From: Halomonas sp. M4R1S46
GTDB lineage: Bacteria; Pseudomonadota; Gammaproteobacteria; Pseudomonadales; Halomonadaceae
Reading direction: 5' to 3'
DNA: 64,000 nucleotides
NCBI RefSeq assembly: GCF_025725685.1
Contig: NZ_CP107008.1
Span: forward strand, 806,001-870,000
The notes under the pieces are model-generated. The model did no database searches. It saw only the letters and a list, made by a program, of their open reading frames with translations, and had not been told where the DNA came from. A program made the translations under genes and the position numbers. Positions 28,689 through 39,079 of this stretch are shown here, piece by piece. The stretch's first letter is position 1. Each line of letters starts with the position of its first letter.

Positions 28689-29495
28689 ATGTCCACCTAT
28701 GCCATCGGCGACCTGCAGGGCTGTCACGCCGAATTCGTCGCCCTGCTCGAGCGGCTGGCCTTCGACCCCCGCCGCGACCGACTCTGGCTGGCCGGTGACC
28801 TGGTCAACCGGGGCCCGGGGTCGCTGGCCTGCCTGCGCGAGGTCAAGGCCCTCGGCGAGGCGGCCCAGGTGGTGCTGGGCAACCATGACCTGCACCTGCT
28901 GGCCGTGGCCCGGGGCGGGGCGCGGGCCAGGCGCAAGGACACCCTGGCGGCGATCCTCGAGGCGCCGGACCGGGAGGCGCTGCTCGACTGGCTGCAGAGC
29001 CGTCCGCTGCTGGTGCGTGACGGCGATACCCTGATGAGCCATGCCGGTCTGCCGCCCCAGTGGGGGCTCGACCAGGCCGAGCGCCTGGCGGGGGAGCTGG
29101 AGAGCGCCCTCGGCAGCGAGCGCTCCGGCGCCTTCCTGCACGACATGTACGGCAACGAGCCGGCCTGCTGGCGCGACGACCTGGACGGCATCGATCGCCT
29201 GCGGGTGATCGTCAACACCTTGACCCGCATGCGCTTCATCGATGCCCGGGGCTGCCTCGACTTCGCCGCCAAGGAGGGGCTCGACAGTGCCCCAGCGGGC
29301 TTCGCACCCTGGTTCCAGTACCCCCGGGACGACGATCCCCGGCTGCTGTTCGGCCACTGGGCCGCCCTCCAGGGCACCACCCCGGGCAGTCGCGTGCGGG
29401 CCGAGGCCCTGGACACCGGTTGCATCTGGGGCGGGGCCCTGACGGCCCTGGACCTGGCGACCGGCGAGCGGGTCAGCGTACCCGGTCGCCACTGA
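28689..29495 (+). CDS. apaH: Diadenosine tetraphosphatase (symmetrical)
   Basis: Metallophosphatase that hydrolyses Ap4A to two ADP; it also decaps Np4-capped RNA in E. coli. The 268-residue protein has the phosphoesterase motifs YAIGDLQGC, LAGDLVNRGPGS and VVLGNHDLHLLA, plus LMSHAGLPPQW and FGHWAAL. AGGGCC precedes the ATG at 28689. It is the last gene of the conserved lptD to apaH block. Confidence 0.96.
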   Translation: MSTYAIGDLQGCHAEFVALLERLAFDPRRDRLWLAGDLVNRGPGSLACLREVKALGEAAQVVLGNHDLHLLAVARGGARARRKDTLAAILEAPDREALLDWLQSRPLLVRDGDTLMSHAGLPPQWGLDQAERLAGELESALGSERSGAFLHDMYGNEPACWRDDLDGIDRLRVIVNTLTRMRFIDARGCLDFAAKEGLDSAPAGFAPWFQYPRDDDPRLLFGHWAALQGTTPGSRVRAEALDTGCIWGGALTALDLATGERVSVPGRH

Positions 29496-29521
29496 TTTCC
29501 CTTCCCGACCCGGAGACTCCG

Positions 29522-29851
29522 ATGACCGCCGCGACCTTCCAGCACCTGGACATTCCCACCCTCGGCACCTGGCTCGAGGGGGACCGGCCCCTCACCCTGG
29601 TCGATATCCGCGACCCGGCAAGCTTCGCCGCCGGCCATATCCCCGGGAGCCGCCACCTGGACAACGACAGTGTGCCGGCCCTGCTGGCCGAGACGCCCCG
29701 GGAGACGCCGCTGGTGGTGGTCTGCTACCACGGCCACTCCAGCCAGCAGGCCGCCGCCTGGCTGGCCGGCCAGGGCTTCGGCGAGGTCTACAGCCTCGAC
29801 GGCGGCTTCACCGGCTGGCAGCACCGCCATCCCGAGCGGGTGGAGGCCTGA
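29522..29851 (+). CDS. glpE: Thiosulfate sulfurtransferase (single-domain rhodanese)
   Basis: The 109-residue rhodanese domain has DIRDPASFAAGHIPGSRHL and the active-site loop CYHGHSS with catalytic Cys68, as in GlpE. It transfers sulfane sulfur from thiosulfate to thiols or cyanide in vitro; the physiological acceptor is not known. Length and loop sequence match E. coli GlpE. Confidence 0.93.
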   Translation: MTAATFQHLDIPTLGTWLEGDRPLTLVDIRDPASFAAGHIPGSRHLDNDSVPALLAETPRETPLVVVCYHGHSSQQAAAWLAGQGFGEVYSLDGGFTGWQHRHPERVEA

Positions 29852-29854
29852 GCC

Positions 29855-31003
29855 ATGCCGGGCCGCCGTGACGGCCTCCTCGAGGGGCTCGAGGTCTACC
29901 GGGTCGGGGGGGCGGTGCGCGACGCCCGGCTGGGCTGGCCGGTCACCGATGTCGACTGGGTGGTGGTCGGCGCCACGCCCGAGACCCTGACGCGGCGCGG
30001 CTTCAGGCCCGTGGGGCGAGACTTCCCGGTGTTCCTGCACCCCGAGACCCACGAGGAATTCGCCCTGGCACGCACCGAGCGCAAGTCGGGCCACGGCTAC
30101 ACCGGCTTCGAGGTCCAGGCCAGCCCCGAGGTCACCCTGGAGCAGGACCTGGCCCGCCGCGACCTGACCATCAATGCCATGGCCGAGACCCCGGAGGGCG
30201 AGCTGGTGGACCCCTATGGCGGCCTCGCCGACCTCGAGGCCCGGGTGCTGCGCCACGTCTCGCCGGCCTTCGTCGAGGATCCGCTGCGGGTGCTGCGCAC
30301 GGCCCGCTTCCTGGCCCGCTATGCCGGGCTCGGCTTCGTCATCGCCGAGGAGACCCGCGCGCTGATGCACGAGCTGGTGGTCAGTGGCGAGCTCGCCCAC
30401 CTGGTGGCCGAGCGGGTCTGGGTCGAGACCGAGAAGGCCCTGGGCGAACCCTGGCCCGACGTCTACTTCCAGGCGCTCCACGACTGCGGGGCCCTGGCGG
30501 TGCTGATGCCGGAGCTCGCCGCCGATGCCACGGCGCTGGACGAGGCCCTGGGGCGGCTGCCATGCCTGCCCGAGGACATCCCCGCGGAGGAGGAGCCGCG
30601 CTGGCGCTGGGCCCGCCTGGTGGAACACCTGGAGGGCGAGGCGCGTGAGACCCTGGCCGAGCGCCTGAAGCTGCCGAAGGCGCCGCGTCGGCTGGCCGAT
30701 CAGGCGGCCCGGACCCGGACGCTGTGCGCGGCGGCCCGGGCGGGGCGGCTGGACGGGGGGAGGGTGATGGCCTGGCTCGACGGCATCGATGCCTGGCGGC
30801 GGGCCGAGCGGGTGTCGCCGCTGATCGCCCTGGTCAGCATGGACGCCCCCGGCCTGGCGGCGGATTTGGCGCTGGCCTGGCGCCTGGCCGCGCAGATCCT
30901 GCCCCGGGGGCTGGTCGAGGAGGGCTACAAGGGGCGGGCGCTGGGCGAGGAGCTGGCCCGGCGTCGCCGGGCGGTGATCGACGAGGTGCTGGCCGAGGGC
31001 TGA
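29855..31003 (+). CDS. cca: CCA-adding tRNA nucleotidyltransferase without HD domain
   Basis: Adds or repairs the 3' CCA of tRNA. The 382-residue class II enzyme has VYRVGGAVRDARLGWPVTDVDWVVVG with the catalytic Asp pair, ARRDLTINAMAE, and FVEDPLRVLRTARFLARY. Proteobacterial multifunctional Cca proteins carry a C-terminal HD phosphohydrolase domain with an HD motif; none is visible here, and the C-terminal half is a helical Ala/Leu/Arg-rich region. The start is 3 bp after the glpE stop. Confidence 0.93.
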   Translation: MPGRRDGLLEGLEVYRVGGAVRDARLGWPVTDVDWVVVGATPETLTRRGFRPVGRDFPVFLHPETHEEFALARTERKSGHGYTGFEVQASPEVTLEQDLARRDLTINAMAETPEGELVDPYGGLADLEARVLRHVSPAFVEDPLRVLRTARFLARYAGLGFVIAEETRALMHELVVSGELAHLVAERVWVETEKALGEPWPDVYFQALHDCGALAVLMPELAADATALDEALGRLPCLPEDIPAEEEPRWRWARLVEHLEGEARETLAERLKLPKAPRRLADQAARTRTLCAAARAGRLDGGRVMAWLDGIDAWRRAERVSPLIALVSMDAPGLAADLALAWRLAAQILPRGLVEEGYKGRALGEELARRRRAVIDEVLAEG

Positions 31004-31006
31004 GCC

Positions 31007-31525
31007 TCAGTCCTCGCCGGACAGGGCCTTCCCCCGCCAGACGAAGGACACCGGCCAGAGGGGCTGCTCCTCGGCGTCGAAGGCCTGCCACAGCGCGAGA
31101 TAGTGCTCGCCGGTAACCGGGTGACGGGTGTCGGGCAGCAGTTCCGCCAGGGGCCGGAGCATGAAGGCGTGGTGCAGGATATCGGCCCGGGGCAGCGGCA
31201 CGCCGTCATGCTCGCCGGTCAGGGCATCCACGCTGAGCAGGTCGATATCCAGGGTGCGGGGGCTGAACTTGGGACTGTTCGGGCGCCGGCCGTTGGCGAA
31301 TTCCAGCCGCTTGCACCAGGCCTGCAGCTCGCCCACCGACCAGTCGCTCTCGAACACCGCGACCAGGTTGTAGAAGTTGCGGCCGTCCTCGAAGCCCACC
31401 GGCTCGCTCTCGTAGACCCGCGAGATGCGCAGGGCCGGGAAGGTCTCGGCCAGGGCGTCCAGGCAGACGCGCACATGGTGCTCCCGCTCGATGTTGCTGC
31501 CGATGCTGACGCTGACCCGGGCCAT
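31007..31525 (-). CDS. folK: 2-amino-4-hydroxy-6-hydroxymethyldihydropteridine diphosphokinase
   Basis: Transfers pyrophosphate from ATP to the pterin in folate synthesis. The 172-residue protein has VSIGSNIEREHHVRVCL, FYNLVAVFESDW and the HPPK signature SPRTLDIDLL. It lies directly downstream of folB, with a one-base start/stop overlap, and is convergent with cca. Confidence 0.94.
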   Translation of the reverse strand: MARVSVSIGSNIEREHHVRVCLDALAETFPALRISRVYESEPVGFEDGRNFYNLVAVFESDWSVGELQAWCKRLEFANGRRPNSPKFSPRTLDIDLLSVDALTGEHDGVPLPRADILHHAFMLRPLAELLPDTRHPVTGEHYLALWQAFDAEEQPLWPVSFVWRGKALSGED

Positions 31526-31881
31526 CAGGGTCCCGCTCCGCGCTCGATACGCACGCCCACCGCACCGGCGGCGGGCACTGCGCCGGGCTTGCGCAGGGTG
31601 AGGCGCAGCCAGGGAATGGCGAACTCCTGGCGCAGGGCCTCGGCGAGGCGCTCGGCGAAGGTCTCGACCAGCGCGAAGCGGTGCTGGGCGCCGAACTCGG
31701 CGATGCGCGCGCTGATCGCGGCGTAGTCGAGGGTCCGCGTGAGGTCGTCACCCGCCGCGGCCGGGCGGATGTCGGTGGCCAGTTCCAGGTCGAGCACCAG
31801 GGTCTGGGTCAGGGTGCGTTCCCAGTCGTAGACGCCGATCACGGTGTCGACCTTCAGCGCTTCGATCAGTACGAGATCCAT
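31525..31881 (-). CDS. folB: Dihydroneopterin aldolase
   Basis: The 118-residue enzyme of folate synthesis cleaves dihydroneopterin to hydroxymethyldihydropterin and glycolaldehyde. DLVLIEALKVDTVIGVYDWE (with the active-site Glu) and a conserved Lys near LRKPGAV are visible. The chosen ATG gives the family N-terminus; 54 upstream in-frame residues lie in the gap with plsY. Confidence 0.94.
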   Translation of the reverse strand: MDLVLIEALKVDTVIGVYDWERTLTQTLVLDLELATDIRPAAAGDDLTRTLDYAAISARIAEFGAQHRFALVETFAERLAEALRQEFAIPWLRLTLRKPGAVPAAGAVGVRIERGAGP

Positions 31882-32033
31882 CGAGGGCTCCCCGAGCGGT
31901 GGGCAGGACGGTGATAGTGCCGGATTGGCGGCCGATTGTACGACAGCGCGTCGCGAGACGACAGCGGGCGCCGGCTGTTCCGGCCGGGCCATGGCTGGCA
32001 GAATCGTGACCGAACCCTCCGCGAGACACCGTC

Positions 32034-32621
32034 GTGCTGGCACAACTCGAACTGACGCTGCCGTTGATGGCGCTGGGCTATCTCAGCGGCACCTGGCTCG
32101 GTGCCCTGACGGTCTGTCGGCTGGCCCGGGTGGGCGACCCCCGCCTGGCGGGCTCCGGCAACCCCGGCTTCTCCAACGTGCTGCGCCTGCACGGCCGTCG
32201 CCTGGCCCTGGCGACGCTGCTGGTGGATGCCACCAAGGGCATGCCGGTGCTGGGCCTGGCGATGCTGCTGGGCCTGCCCCCCTGGGCCCAGGGATTGGTC
32301 GGGCTGGGCGTGCTGCTGGGGCACAGCTACCCGGTCTGGTATCGTTTTCGCGGCGGCAAGGGCGTGGCCAGCGCTTTCGGGGTGATGCTGCTGCTGACCC
32401 CCTGGGTGGCGCTGTGCTGTGCGCTGCTGTGGTGCCTGCTGGCCTGGCGGATGCGCACCGCGGCCATCGCCTCGCTGGCCAGTGCCGCCGTGGCCCCCCT
32501 GGTTGCCATCTGGCTGGCGCCGGACTATGTCTGGGTGGTGATCGTCTTCACCCTGCTGGTGCTGGTGCGCCACGTGCTCAATATCCGTCGGCTGGGGCGC
32601 GGCGATGAGCCGGAACTATAA
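32034..32621 (+). CDS. plsY: Glycerol-3-phosphate acyltransferase PlsY
   Basis: Inner-membrane enzyme that acylates glycerol 3-phosphate with acyl-phosphate to start phospholipid synthesis. The 195-residue protein has five hydrophobic segments and the catalytic motifs GSGNPGFSNVLR and GHSYPVWYRFRGGKGVA. The start is GTG at 32034, with a weak ribosome-binding site, in the 152-bp divergent gap with folB. Confidence 0.94.
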   Translation: MLAQLELTLPLMALGYLSGTWLGALTVCRLARVGDPRLAGSGNPGFSNVLRLHGRRLALATLLVDATKGMPVLGLAMLLGLPPWAQGLVGLGVLLGHSYPVWYRFRGGKGVASAFGVMLLLTPWVALCCALLWCLLAWRMRTAAIASLASAAVAPLVAIWLAPDYVWVVIVFTLLVLVRHVLNIRRLGRGDEPEL

Positions 32622-32740
32622 GCTGGAAGCTTGAAGAGCGCGGCTGCACCACTGGAAGAGGGAAGACCGGTGCTTCGTACCTGGAAGTGGGACGCAAGGT
32701 GGATTGCCTGTCTTCCCTCTTCCCAGCCTCCTTCTCCACT
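32618..32740. repeat. Intergenic repeat region between convergent plsY and tsaD
   Basis: The gap begins with AAGCTGGAAGCTTGAAG, the same motif seen after coq7. It then holds an inverted pair, CTGGAAGAGGGAAGAC (32651-32666) and GTCTTCCCTCTTCCCAG (about 32710-32726), which differ by one inserted base. The pair can form a long stem, and the region may act as a bidirectional terminator or be a BIME-like repeat. Confidence 0.55.
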
Positions 32741-32744
32741 CGTC

Positions 32745-33788
32745 TCAGCCTCCGGCAGGAGGCTGGAGGGTCTCCATCGGCCAGCGGGGCACCGCCTGCA
32801 TCCGGCCCGGCTCGTCGTGTTCCCCCGCCAGCAGGCGCTGGGCGCCCACATAGGCGATCATCGCCCCGTTGTCGGTGCAGAAGCGCCCGCGGGGATAGTG
32901 GACCTCGGCGCCGCGCTTGCCGGCCTCCCGCTCCAGACGCTCGCGCAGGCGCCGATTGGCGCTGACCCCGCCGGCCACCACCAGTCGCTTGAGCCCGGTC
33001 GCCTCCAGGGCCCGGCGGCACTTGATCGCCAGGGTGTCGACCACGGCGTCCTCGAAGGCCCGGGCCACGTCGGCCCGAGCCGCCTCGTCCAGGGCACCCT
33101 CCGCCTCGAGCCGGCGGATGGCGGTCAGGGTATGGGTCTTCAACCCCGAGAAGCTGAAGTCCAGACCGGGGCGGTCGGTCATCGGGCGCGGGAAGCGCAG
33201 CCGCGTCGGGTCGCCGGCCTCTGCCAGGCGTGCCACCGCGGGGCCGCCGGGGTAGTCGAGGCCGAGCATCTTGGCGGCCTTGTCGAAGGCCTCGCCGGCG
33301 GCGTCGTCCACCGACTCGCCGAGCAGCCGATAGCGGCCCAGGCCGGCGACCTCCACGAGCTGGGTATGGCCGCCGGAGACCAGCAGGGCCACGAAGGGAA
33401 AGGCCGGCGGTGCGTCCTCCAGCATGGGGGCCAGCAGGTGGCCCTCCATGTGATGGACGCCGAGCACCGGGATGTCCAGCGCCCGGGCCAGGCCGTGGGC
33501 GGTGCTGGCGCCGACCATCAGTGCGCCGACCAGGCCGGGGCCGGCGGTATAGGCAATGGCGTCGAGCCGGGAGCGCGTCAGGCCGGCGTCGTCCAGTACG
33601 CGCTGGATCAGCGGCAGCAGGCGGCGGGTGTGGTCGCGGGAGGCGAGCTCCGGCACCACGCCGCCGTATTCGGCATGCATGGCGACCTGGCTGTGGAGGG
33701 CGTCGGCCGCGAGGCCGCGCTCGGTGTCGTAGAGGGCGACGCCGGTCTCGTCGCAGGAGGTCTCGATGCCCAGTACACGCATGGTCAT
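32745..33788 (-). CDS. tsaD: tRNA N6-threonylcarbamoyladenosine transferase subunit TsaD
   Basis: ASKHA-fold enzyme that, with TsaB and TsaE, installs t6A37 on tRNAs that read ANN codons. The 347-residue protein has VLGIETSCDETGVALYD at the N-terminus, the metal-binding HHMEGHLLAP, LLVSGGHTQLVEV and VVAGGVSANRRLR. The start at 33788 (MTMRV) or 33782 (MRV) cannot be distinguished. It is divergent from rpsU, a very common arrangement. Confidence 0.96.
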   Translation of the reverse strand: MTMRVLGIETSCDETGVALYDTERGLAADALHSQVAMHAEYGGVVPELASRDHTRRLLPLIQRVLDDAGLTRSRLDAIAYTAGPGLVGALMVGASTAHGLARALDIPVLGVHHMEGHLLAPMLEDAPPAFPFVALLVSGGHTQLVEVAGLGRYRLLGESVDDAAGEAFDKAAKMLGLDYPGGPAVARLAEAGDPTRLRFPRPMTDRPGLDFSFSGLKTHTLTAIRRLEAEGALDEAARADVARAFEDAVVDTLAIKCRRALEATGLKRLVVAGGVSANRRLRERLEREAGKRGAEVHYPRGRFCTDNGAMIAYVGAQRLLAGEHDEPGRMQAVPRWPMETLQPPAGG

Positions 33789-33862
33789 GGCCCGTCAGCG
33801 GAAATGGCGGCATTCTACGCCTTTTGACCGGGTAGCGGCAGGGGCCGGGCCGGCGAAACGGT

Positions 33863-33891
33863 TTGCATGGAGCGCTCACGACGACTAGAAT
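33863..33891 (+). promoter_or_regulatory. Sigma-70 promoter for rpsU-dnaG
   Basis: TTGCAT (33863-33868) and TAGAAT (33886-33891) are separated by exactly 17 bp, a good housekeeping promoter. It lies about 170 bp upstream of rpsU in the divergent gap with tsaD. Confidence 0.75.
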
Positions 33892-34061
33892 GCTGTGCGC
33901 TGCAAGACTGGGTCGTGCGCCCGGGGGCGACATCCCGCGTTATTGCCTCGTTTCGTACCGGCTCGCCTGGCGATGTCGGTGTCACGCGATCGAGCGAGAT
34001 GGGGCCCCGGAAGGCGTGCGTTCAAACCGAACTCAAGTTTTCCAAGGTAGGTGAGTGCTTA

Positions 34062-34277
34062 ATGCCTTCTGTCAAAGTACGTGATAACGAGCCGTTTGAC
34101 GTCGCGCTGCGTCGCTTCAAGCGTTCCTGTGAAAAAGCCGGTGTTCTCTCCGAAGTTCGTCGTCGCGAGCAGTACGAGAAGCCGACTGCAGAGCGCAAGC
34201 GCAAGGCGGCGGCTGCCGTCAAGCGCCACGCGAAGAAGCTTCAGCGCGAGCGCAAGCGTTTCGAACGGCTCTATTGA
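34062..34277 (+). CDS. rpsU: 30S ribosomal protein S21
   Basis: The 71-residue very basic protein has PSVKVRDNEPFDVALRRFKR and RRREQYEKPTAERKRKAAAA, identical in layout and length to E. coli S21. It binds the 30S platform and is needed for initiation. The start ATG at 34062 fits the family N-terminus. It begins the rpsU-dnaG-rpoD block. Confidence 0.97.
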   Translation: MPSVKVRDNEPFDVALRRFKRSCEKAGVLSEVRRREQYEKPTAERKRKAAAAVKRHAKKLQRERKRFERLY

Positions 34278-34327
34278 TCCGTACTGGAGTCGGCCGGCGT
34301 TCTCGCGGGCCGTCTCGGGAGGGACGC

Positions 34328-34360
34328 CAAGCGGCCGCCATTCGGTGGCCGCTTGTTTTT
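34328..34360 (+). terminator. Terminator/attenuator between rpsU and dnaG
   Basis: CAAGCGGCCGCC (34328-34339), loop ATTC and GGTGGCCGCTTG (34344-34355) form a 12-bp stem with one G-T pair, followed by TTTTT. In E. coli a terminator at the same place makes S21 more abundant than primase, and the layout here suggests the same role. Confidence 0.88.
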
Positions 34361-34406
34361 GCGCCGTTTTTCGGCGCGCCACCTTCAACCATGCCTGGAT
34401 GGCTCG

Positions 34407-36224
34407 ATGGCCGGTCAGATTCCACAGCGCTTCATCGATGACCTGCTGGCCCGTGTCGACGTGGTCGAGGTGGTCGGTGAGCGGGTGAAACTCAAGAAGG
34501 CCGGGCGCAACCATTCGGGGCTCTGCCCCTTCCATCAGGAGAAGTCGCCGTCGTTCACCGTCAGCGCCGACAAGCAGTTCTATCACTGCTTCGGCTGCGG
34601 CGCCCACGGCAGCGCCCTGCGCTTCCTGATGGAGTACGACAAGCTGCGCTTCCCCGAGGCGGTGGAGCAGTTGGCCGCCCGGCTGGGCCTGGAGGTGCCC
34701 CGTGAGGGGGCCGACGATCCCTGTGTCCAGGCGCGCGAGAAGAAGCGCAAGGAAGGCGTGAACCTGCTCGAGCTGTCGGCGAGCTTCTTTCGCGAGCGAT
34801 TGAAGATGCCGAAGGGGCAGGGCGCCCGGGACTACCTGGCCAGGCGTGGCCTGTCGCCGGAGGTGCAGCAGGCCTTCGGCATCGGCTATGCCCCCGACGA
34901 CTGGGAGGCGCTGAAGCGTCACCTGGGTGAGCGGGGCATCACCGAGGCGGTGCAGGTGGAGTATGGCCTGCTGGTGCATCGCGAGGACAGTGGGCGCACC
35001 TACGACCGCTTCCGCGACCGGGTGATGTTCCCGATCCGCGATATTCGCGGTCGGACCATCGCCTTCGGTGGTCGCGTGCTGGGCGATGCCAAGCCCAAGT
35101 ACCTCAACTCCCCGGAGACCCCGGTCTTCCACAAGGGGCGCGAGCTCTATGGGCTCTTCGAGGCCCGCCAGGCCGAGACGCGCCTCGATCGTCTGGTGAT
35201 CGTCGAGGGCTACATGGACGTGGTGGCCCTGGCCCAGTTCGGCATCCGCAACGCGGTGGCCACCCTCGGCACCTCGACCAGCGAGGACCACCTGTCGCGG
35301 CTGTTCCGCCTGGTCGGCGAGGTGGTGTTCTGCTTCGACGGCGACCGGGCCGGCCGGCAGGCGGCGACCCGGGCCCTGCAGACGGTGCTGCCGCAGATGA
35401 TCGACGGGCGCCAGGCGCGCTTCCTGTTCCTCCCCGAGGGGGAGGATCCGGACACCCTGGTACGGCGCGAGGGGCCCGAGGCCTTCCAGGACCGCATCAC
35501 CTGTGCCAGCCCGCTGTCGGAGTTCCTCTTCGAGCAGGCGGCGGAGGGGCGCGACCTCGAGCGGATCGAGGAGCGCGAACGCTACGCCAGCCAGGTGCTG
35601 GCGGCCATCGGCCGCCTGCCGGAGGGCGTGCTGAAGTCGCTGCTGCTGACGGAACTCTCCCGACGCACCGGCGTCGACCAGTCAAGCTTCGAGGCCTTGA
35701 TGGCCAAGGAGGAGGGTGCGGCACCGGAGTCGTCGGAGGGCCCGGCGGCGCCGCCCGAGGCGACGGTCGCCCCGCCGCTGGTCGGGCGGCCCGGCGGCGG
35801 GGCGGCGCTCGGGTTGATGGCCCGGGCCCTGCAGCTGCTGGTCCACGACCCGGGGCTGGTCGAACGCCTCCCCGAGAGCGATGACTGGTGCGACCAGGAC
35901 GACCCGGATGCCGGCCTGTGCCGCGAGGTGGTGCGCCTGCTGAAGGCGGGGCGCTACCGCAGCGCCCAGGTGCTGCTGGCGCACTTTCACGGCACGCCGG
36001 AGGGCGAGCGGCTGGCGGGGCTGGCGCGTCGCGAGCCCCTGGTGCCGAGGGCGCTGCGGGGGACGGAGCTGGACAACTGGGTGGCCTACTTCCAGCGCCA
36101 TCGCCGGCGGCGCTCGCCTCAGGAGGAGTACGACGCCCTGCTGGCCCGGATGCAGGCGGGGGAGCGGCTGTCGCAGGAGGAGCGTCAGCGCCTGAACGAG
36201 CTGTTGATGGAACTCAAGGGGTGA
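34407..36224 (+). CDS. dnaG: DNA primase
   Basis: The 605-residue primase synthesises RNA primers at the replication fork. Its N-terminal zinc-binding domain has Cys40, His43, Cys61 and Cys64 (CPFHQEKSPSF and YHCFGCGAHG). The catalytic core follows, with FRDRVMFPIRDIRGRTIAFGGR and the TOPRIM acidic motif VIVEGYMDV. The C-terminal helical part (about 450-605) is the DnaB-binding region. The start at 34407 gives the normal N-terminus, AGQIPQRFIDDLLARVD. Confidence 0.97.
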   Translation: MAGQIPQRFIDDLLARVDVVEVVGERVKLKKAGRNHSGLCPFHQEKSPSFTVSADKQFYHCFGCGAHGSALRFLMEYDKLRFPEAVEQLAARLGLEVPREGADDPCVQAREKKRKEGVNLLELSASFFRERLKMPKGQGARDYLARRGLSPEVQQAFGIGYAPDDWEALKRHLGERGITEAVQVEYGLLVHREDSGRTYDRFRDRVMFPIRDIRGRTIAFGGRVLGDAKPKYLNSPETPVFHKGRELYGLFEARQAETRLDRLVIVEGYMDVVALAQFGIRNAVATLGTSTSEDHLSRLFRLVGEVVFCFDGDRAGRQAATRALQTVLPQMIDGRQARFLFLPEGEDPDTLVRREGPEAFQDRITCASPLSEFLFEQAAEGRDLERIEERERYASQVLAAIGRLPEGVLKSLLLTELSRRTGVDQSSFEALMAKEEGAAPESSEGPAAPPEATVAPPLVGRPGGGAALGLMARALQLLVHDPGLVERLPESDDWCDQDDPDAGLCREVVRLLKAGRYRSAQVLLAHFHGTPEGERLAGLARREPLVPRALRGTELDNWVAYFQRHRRRRSPQEEYDALLARMQAGERLSQEERQRLNELLMELKG

Positions 36225-36381
36225 GACTTGCCGTCGCCTGCGGGGAGGGCGCGCGGCGATCGCCGGAAATTGGCGACGGGGTTGATTTTCCTCCTACCAT
36301 CACCATATACACCAGCGTCACCTGAACGGGACGCAACCTGACAACCTAACACACCTGAATGACCGCGCAAATACATCGAAC

Positions 36382-36411
36382 TGGCAAAAGGGCGGTCTAC
36401 CCCGCTATACT
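36382..36411 (+). promoter_or_regulatory. Putative sigma-70 promoter of rpoD
   Basis: TATACT at 36406-36411 is a near-consensus -10 box. TGGCAA at 36382-36387 is a moderate -35 hexamer with 18-bp spacing. They lie about 70 bp before the rpoD start in the 259-bp gap after dnaG. Confidence 0.6.
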
Positions 36412-36483
36412 GTTCGGCTTATCGAGTTTTCTCCGCCTCAGTGCTTCAGGTGCTTCATTCTTCTTCGTCGAGATAGGGTTTCT

Positions 36484-38325
<1,842 letters not shown>

Positions 38326-38344
38326 CGCCCGTCACCGCCCCGAG

Positions 38345-38384
38345 ACGACGACGCCCGCAGGCCTGCCTGCGGGCGTCGTCGTTT
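38345..38384. terminator. Strong terminator after rpoD
   Basis: ACGACGACGCCCGCAGGC (38345-38362) is perfectly complementary to 38365-38382, an 18-bp stem with a very short loop, followed by TTTG. It lies between rpoD and a convergent gene that ends 1 bp beyond, and probably serves rpoD. Confidence 0.85.
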
Positions 38385-38385
38385 G

Positions 38386-39045
38386 TCAGGGCGCGGAGGT
38401 GTCGTCCCGGTCGGCGCGCCGCCAGCGACGGATCAGCAGCAGCAGTTCGAACATCGCCAGCACCAGCAGGGTGTAGCCGAACAGTTCGGTGACTTCCTCG
38501 GCGGCGTCCTTGAAGGTGCGCAGGTAGTGCTCGCCGAGGATCGCCTGCCACAGCTCGCTGCGCCCGTAGAGCCGCGAGAACACGTAGGTGGTCAGGAAGC
38601 CGGCGGCGAACAGGCCGAAGGCGAAGGTTCCGGCGCAGCGTTCGACTTCGGCGACGAAGGCGCGGCGCTGGCGGATCACCGCGAACAGCACCGGCAGCAC
38701 CAGCAGGCTGACCAGGGTCTGCCAGGCGCCGTCGAAGACGTGGGCGTCCAGCAGGGCATCCTGCTCGCGGATCAACGAGGCGCCGAGCAGGCCGACCAGC
38801 AGCAGCGCCACATGGGGCAGCCGATGGTCGAGCAGGCGCACCGCCAGCGCCAGTGCCGTGGCGATGGCCAGCAGCAGGGACTGGGTCAGCTCGGTGAAGC
38901 CGATCTCAGTGAACTGCTCGCTGGTGAGGCCGAGGGCTTCGTGCAGCACGCCCTGCATCAGGGCGCCCACCAGCAGGATGTAGGCCAGGCCGCGCAAGCA
39001 GAGGGCGGGAAAACCGATTCGGTCGGGGGGCGTTGTCGAGGGCAT
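38386..39045 (-). CDS. Uncharacterised multi-pass membrane protein
   Basis: I do not recognise a characterised family. The 219-residue protein has about six hydrophobic segments (roughly 18-35, 52-70, 76-90, 105-125, 140-160 and 185-205). Between segments 5 and 6 a polar stretch, SRLYGRSELWQAILGEHYL, may be functional. It ends with a basic, then acidic, cytoplasmic tail. It stands alone, convergent with rpoD. The hydrophobic segments and the codon pattern support a real gene; no function can be assigned. Confidence 0.75.
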   Translation of the reverse strand: MPSTTPPDRIGFPALCLRGLAYILLVGALMQGVLHEALGLTSEQFTEIGFTELTQSLLLAIATALALAVRLLDHRLPHVALLLVGLLGASLIREQDALLDAHVFDGAWQTLVSLLVLPVLFAVIRQRRAFVAEVERCAGTFAFGLFAAGFLTTYVFSRLYGRSELWQAILGEHYLRTFKDAAEEVTELFGYTLLVLAMFELLLLIRRWRRADRDDTSAP

Positions 39046-39079
39046 CCATGTTCTCGTGGTAACAGGGTAAAGCGTTTAG

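Noticed and set aside
28724..30628. A 634-codon open frame on the minus strand across apaH, glpE and cca
   Set aside because: It lies opposite three well-supported genes and has low-complexity composition without recognisable domains.
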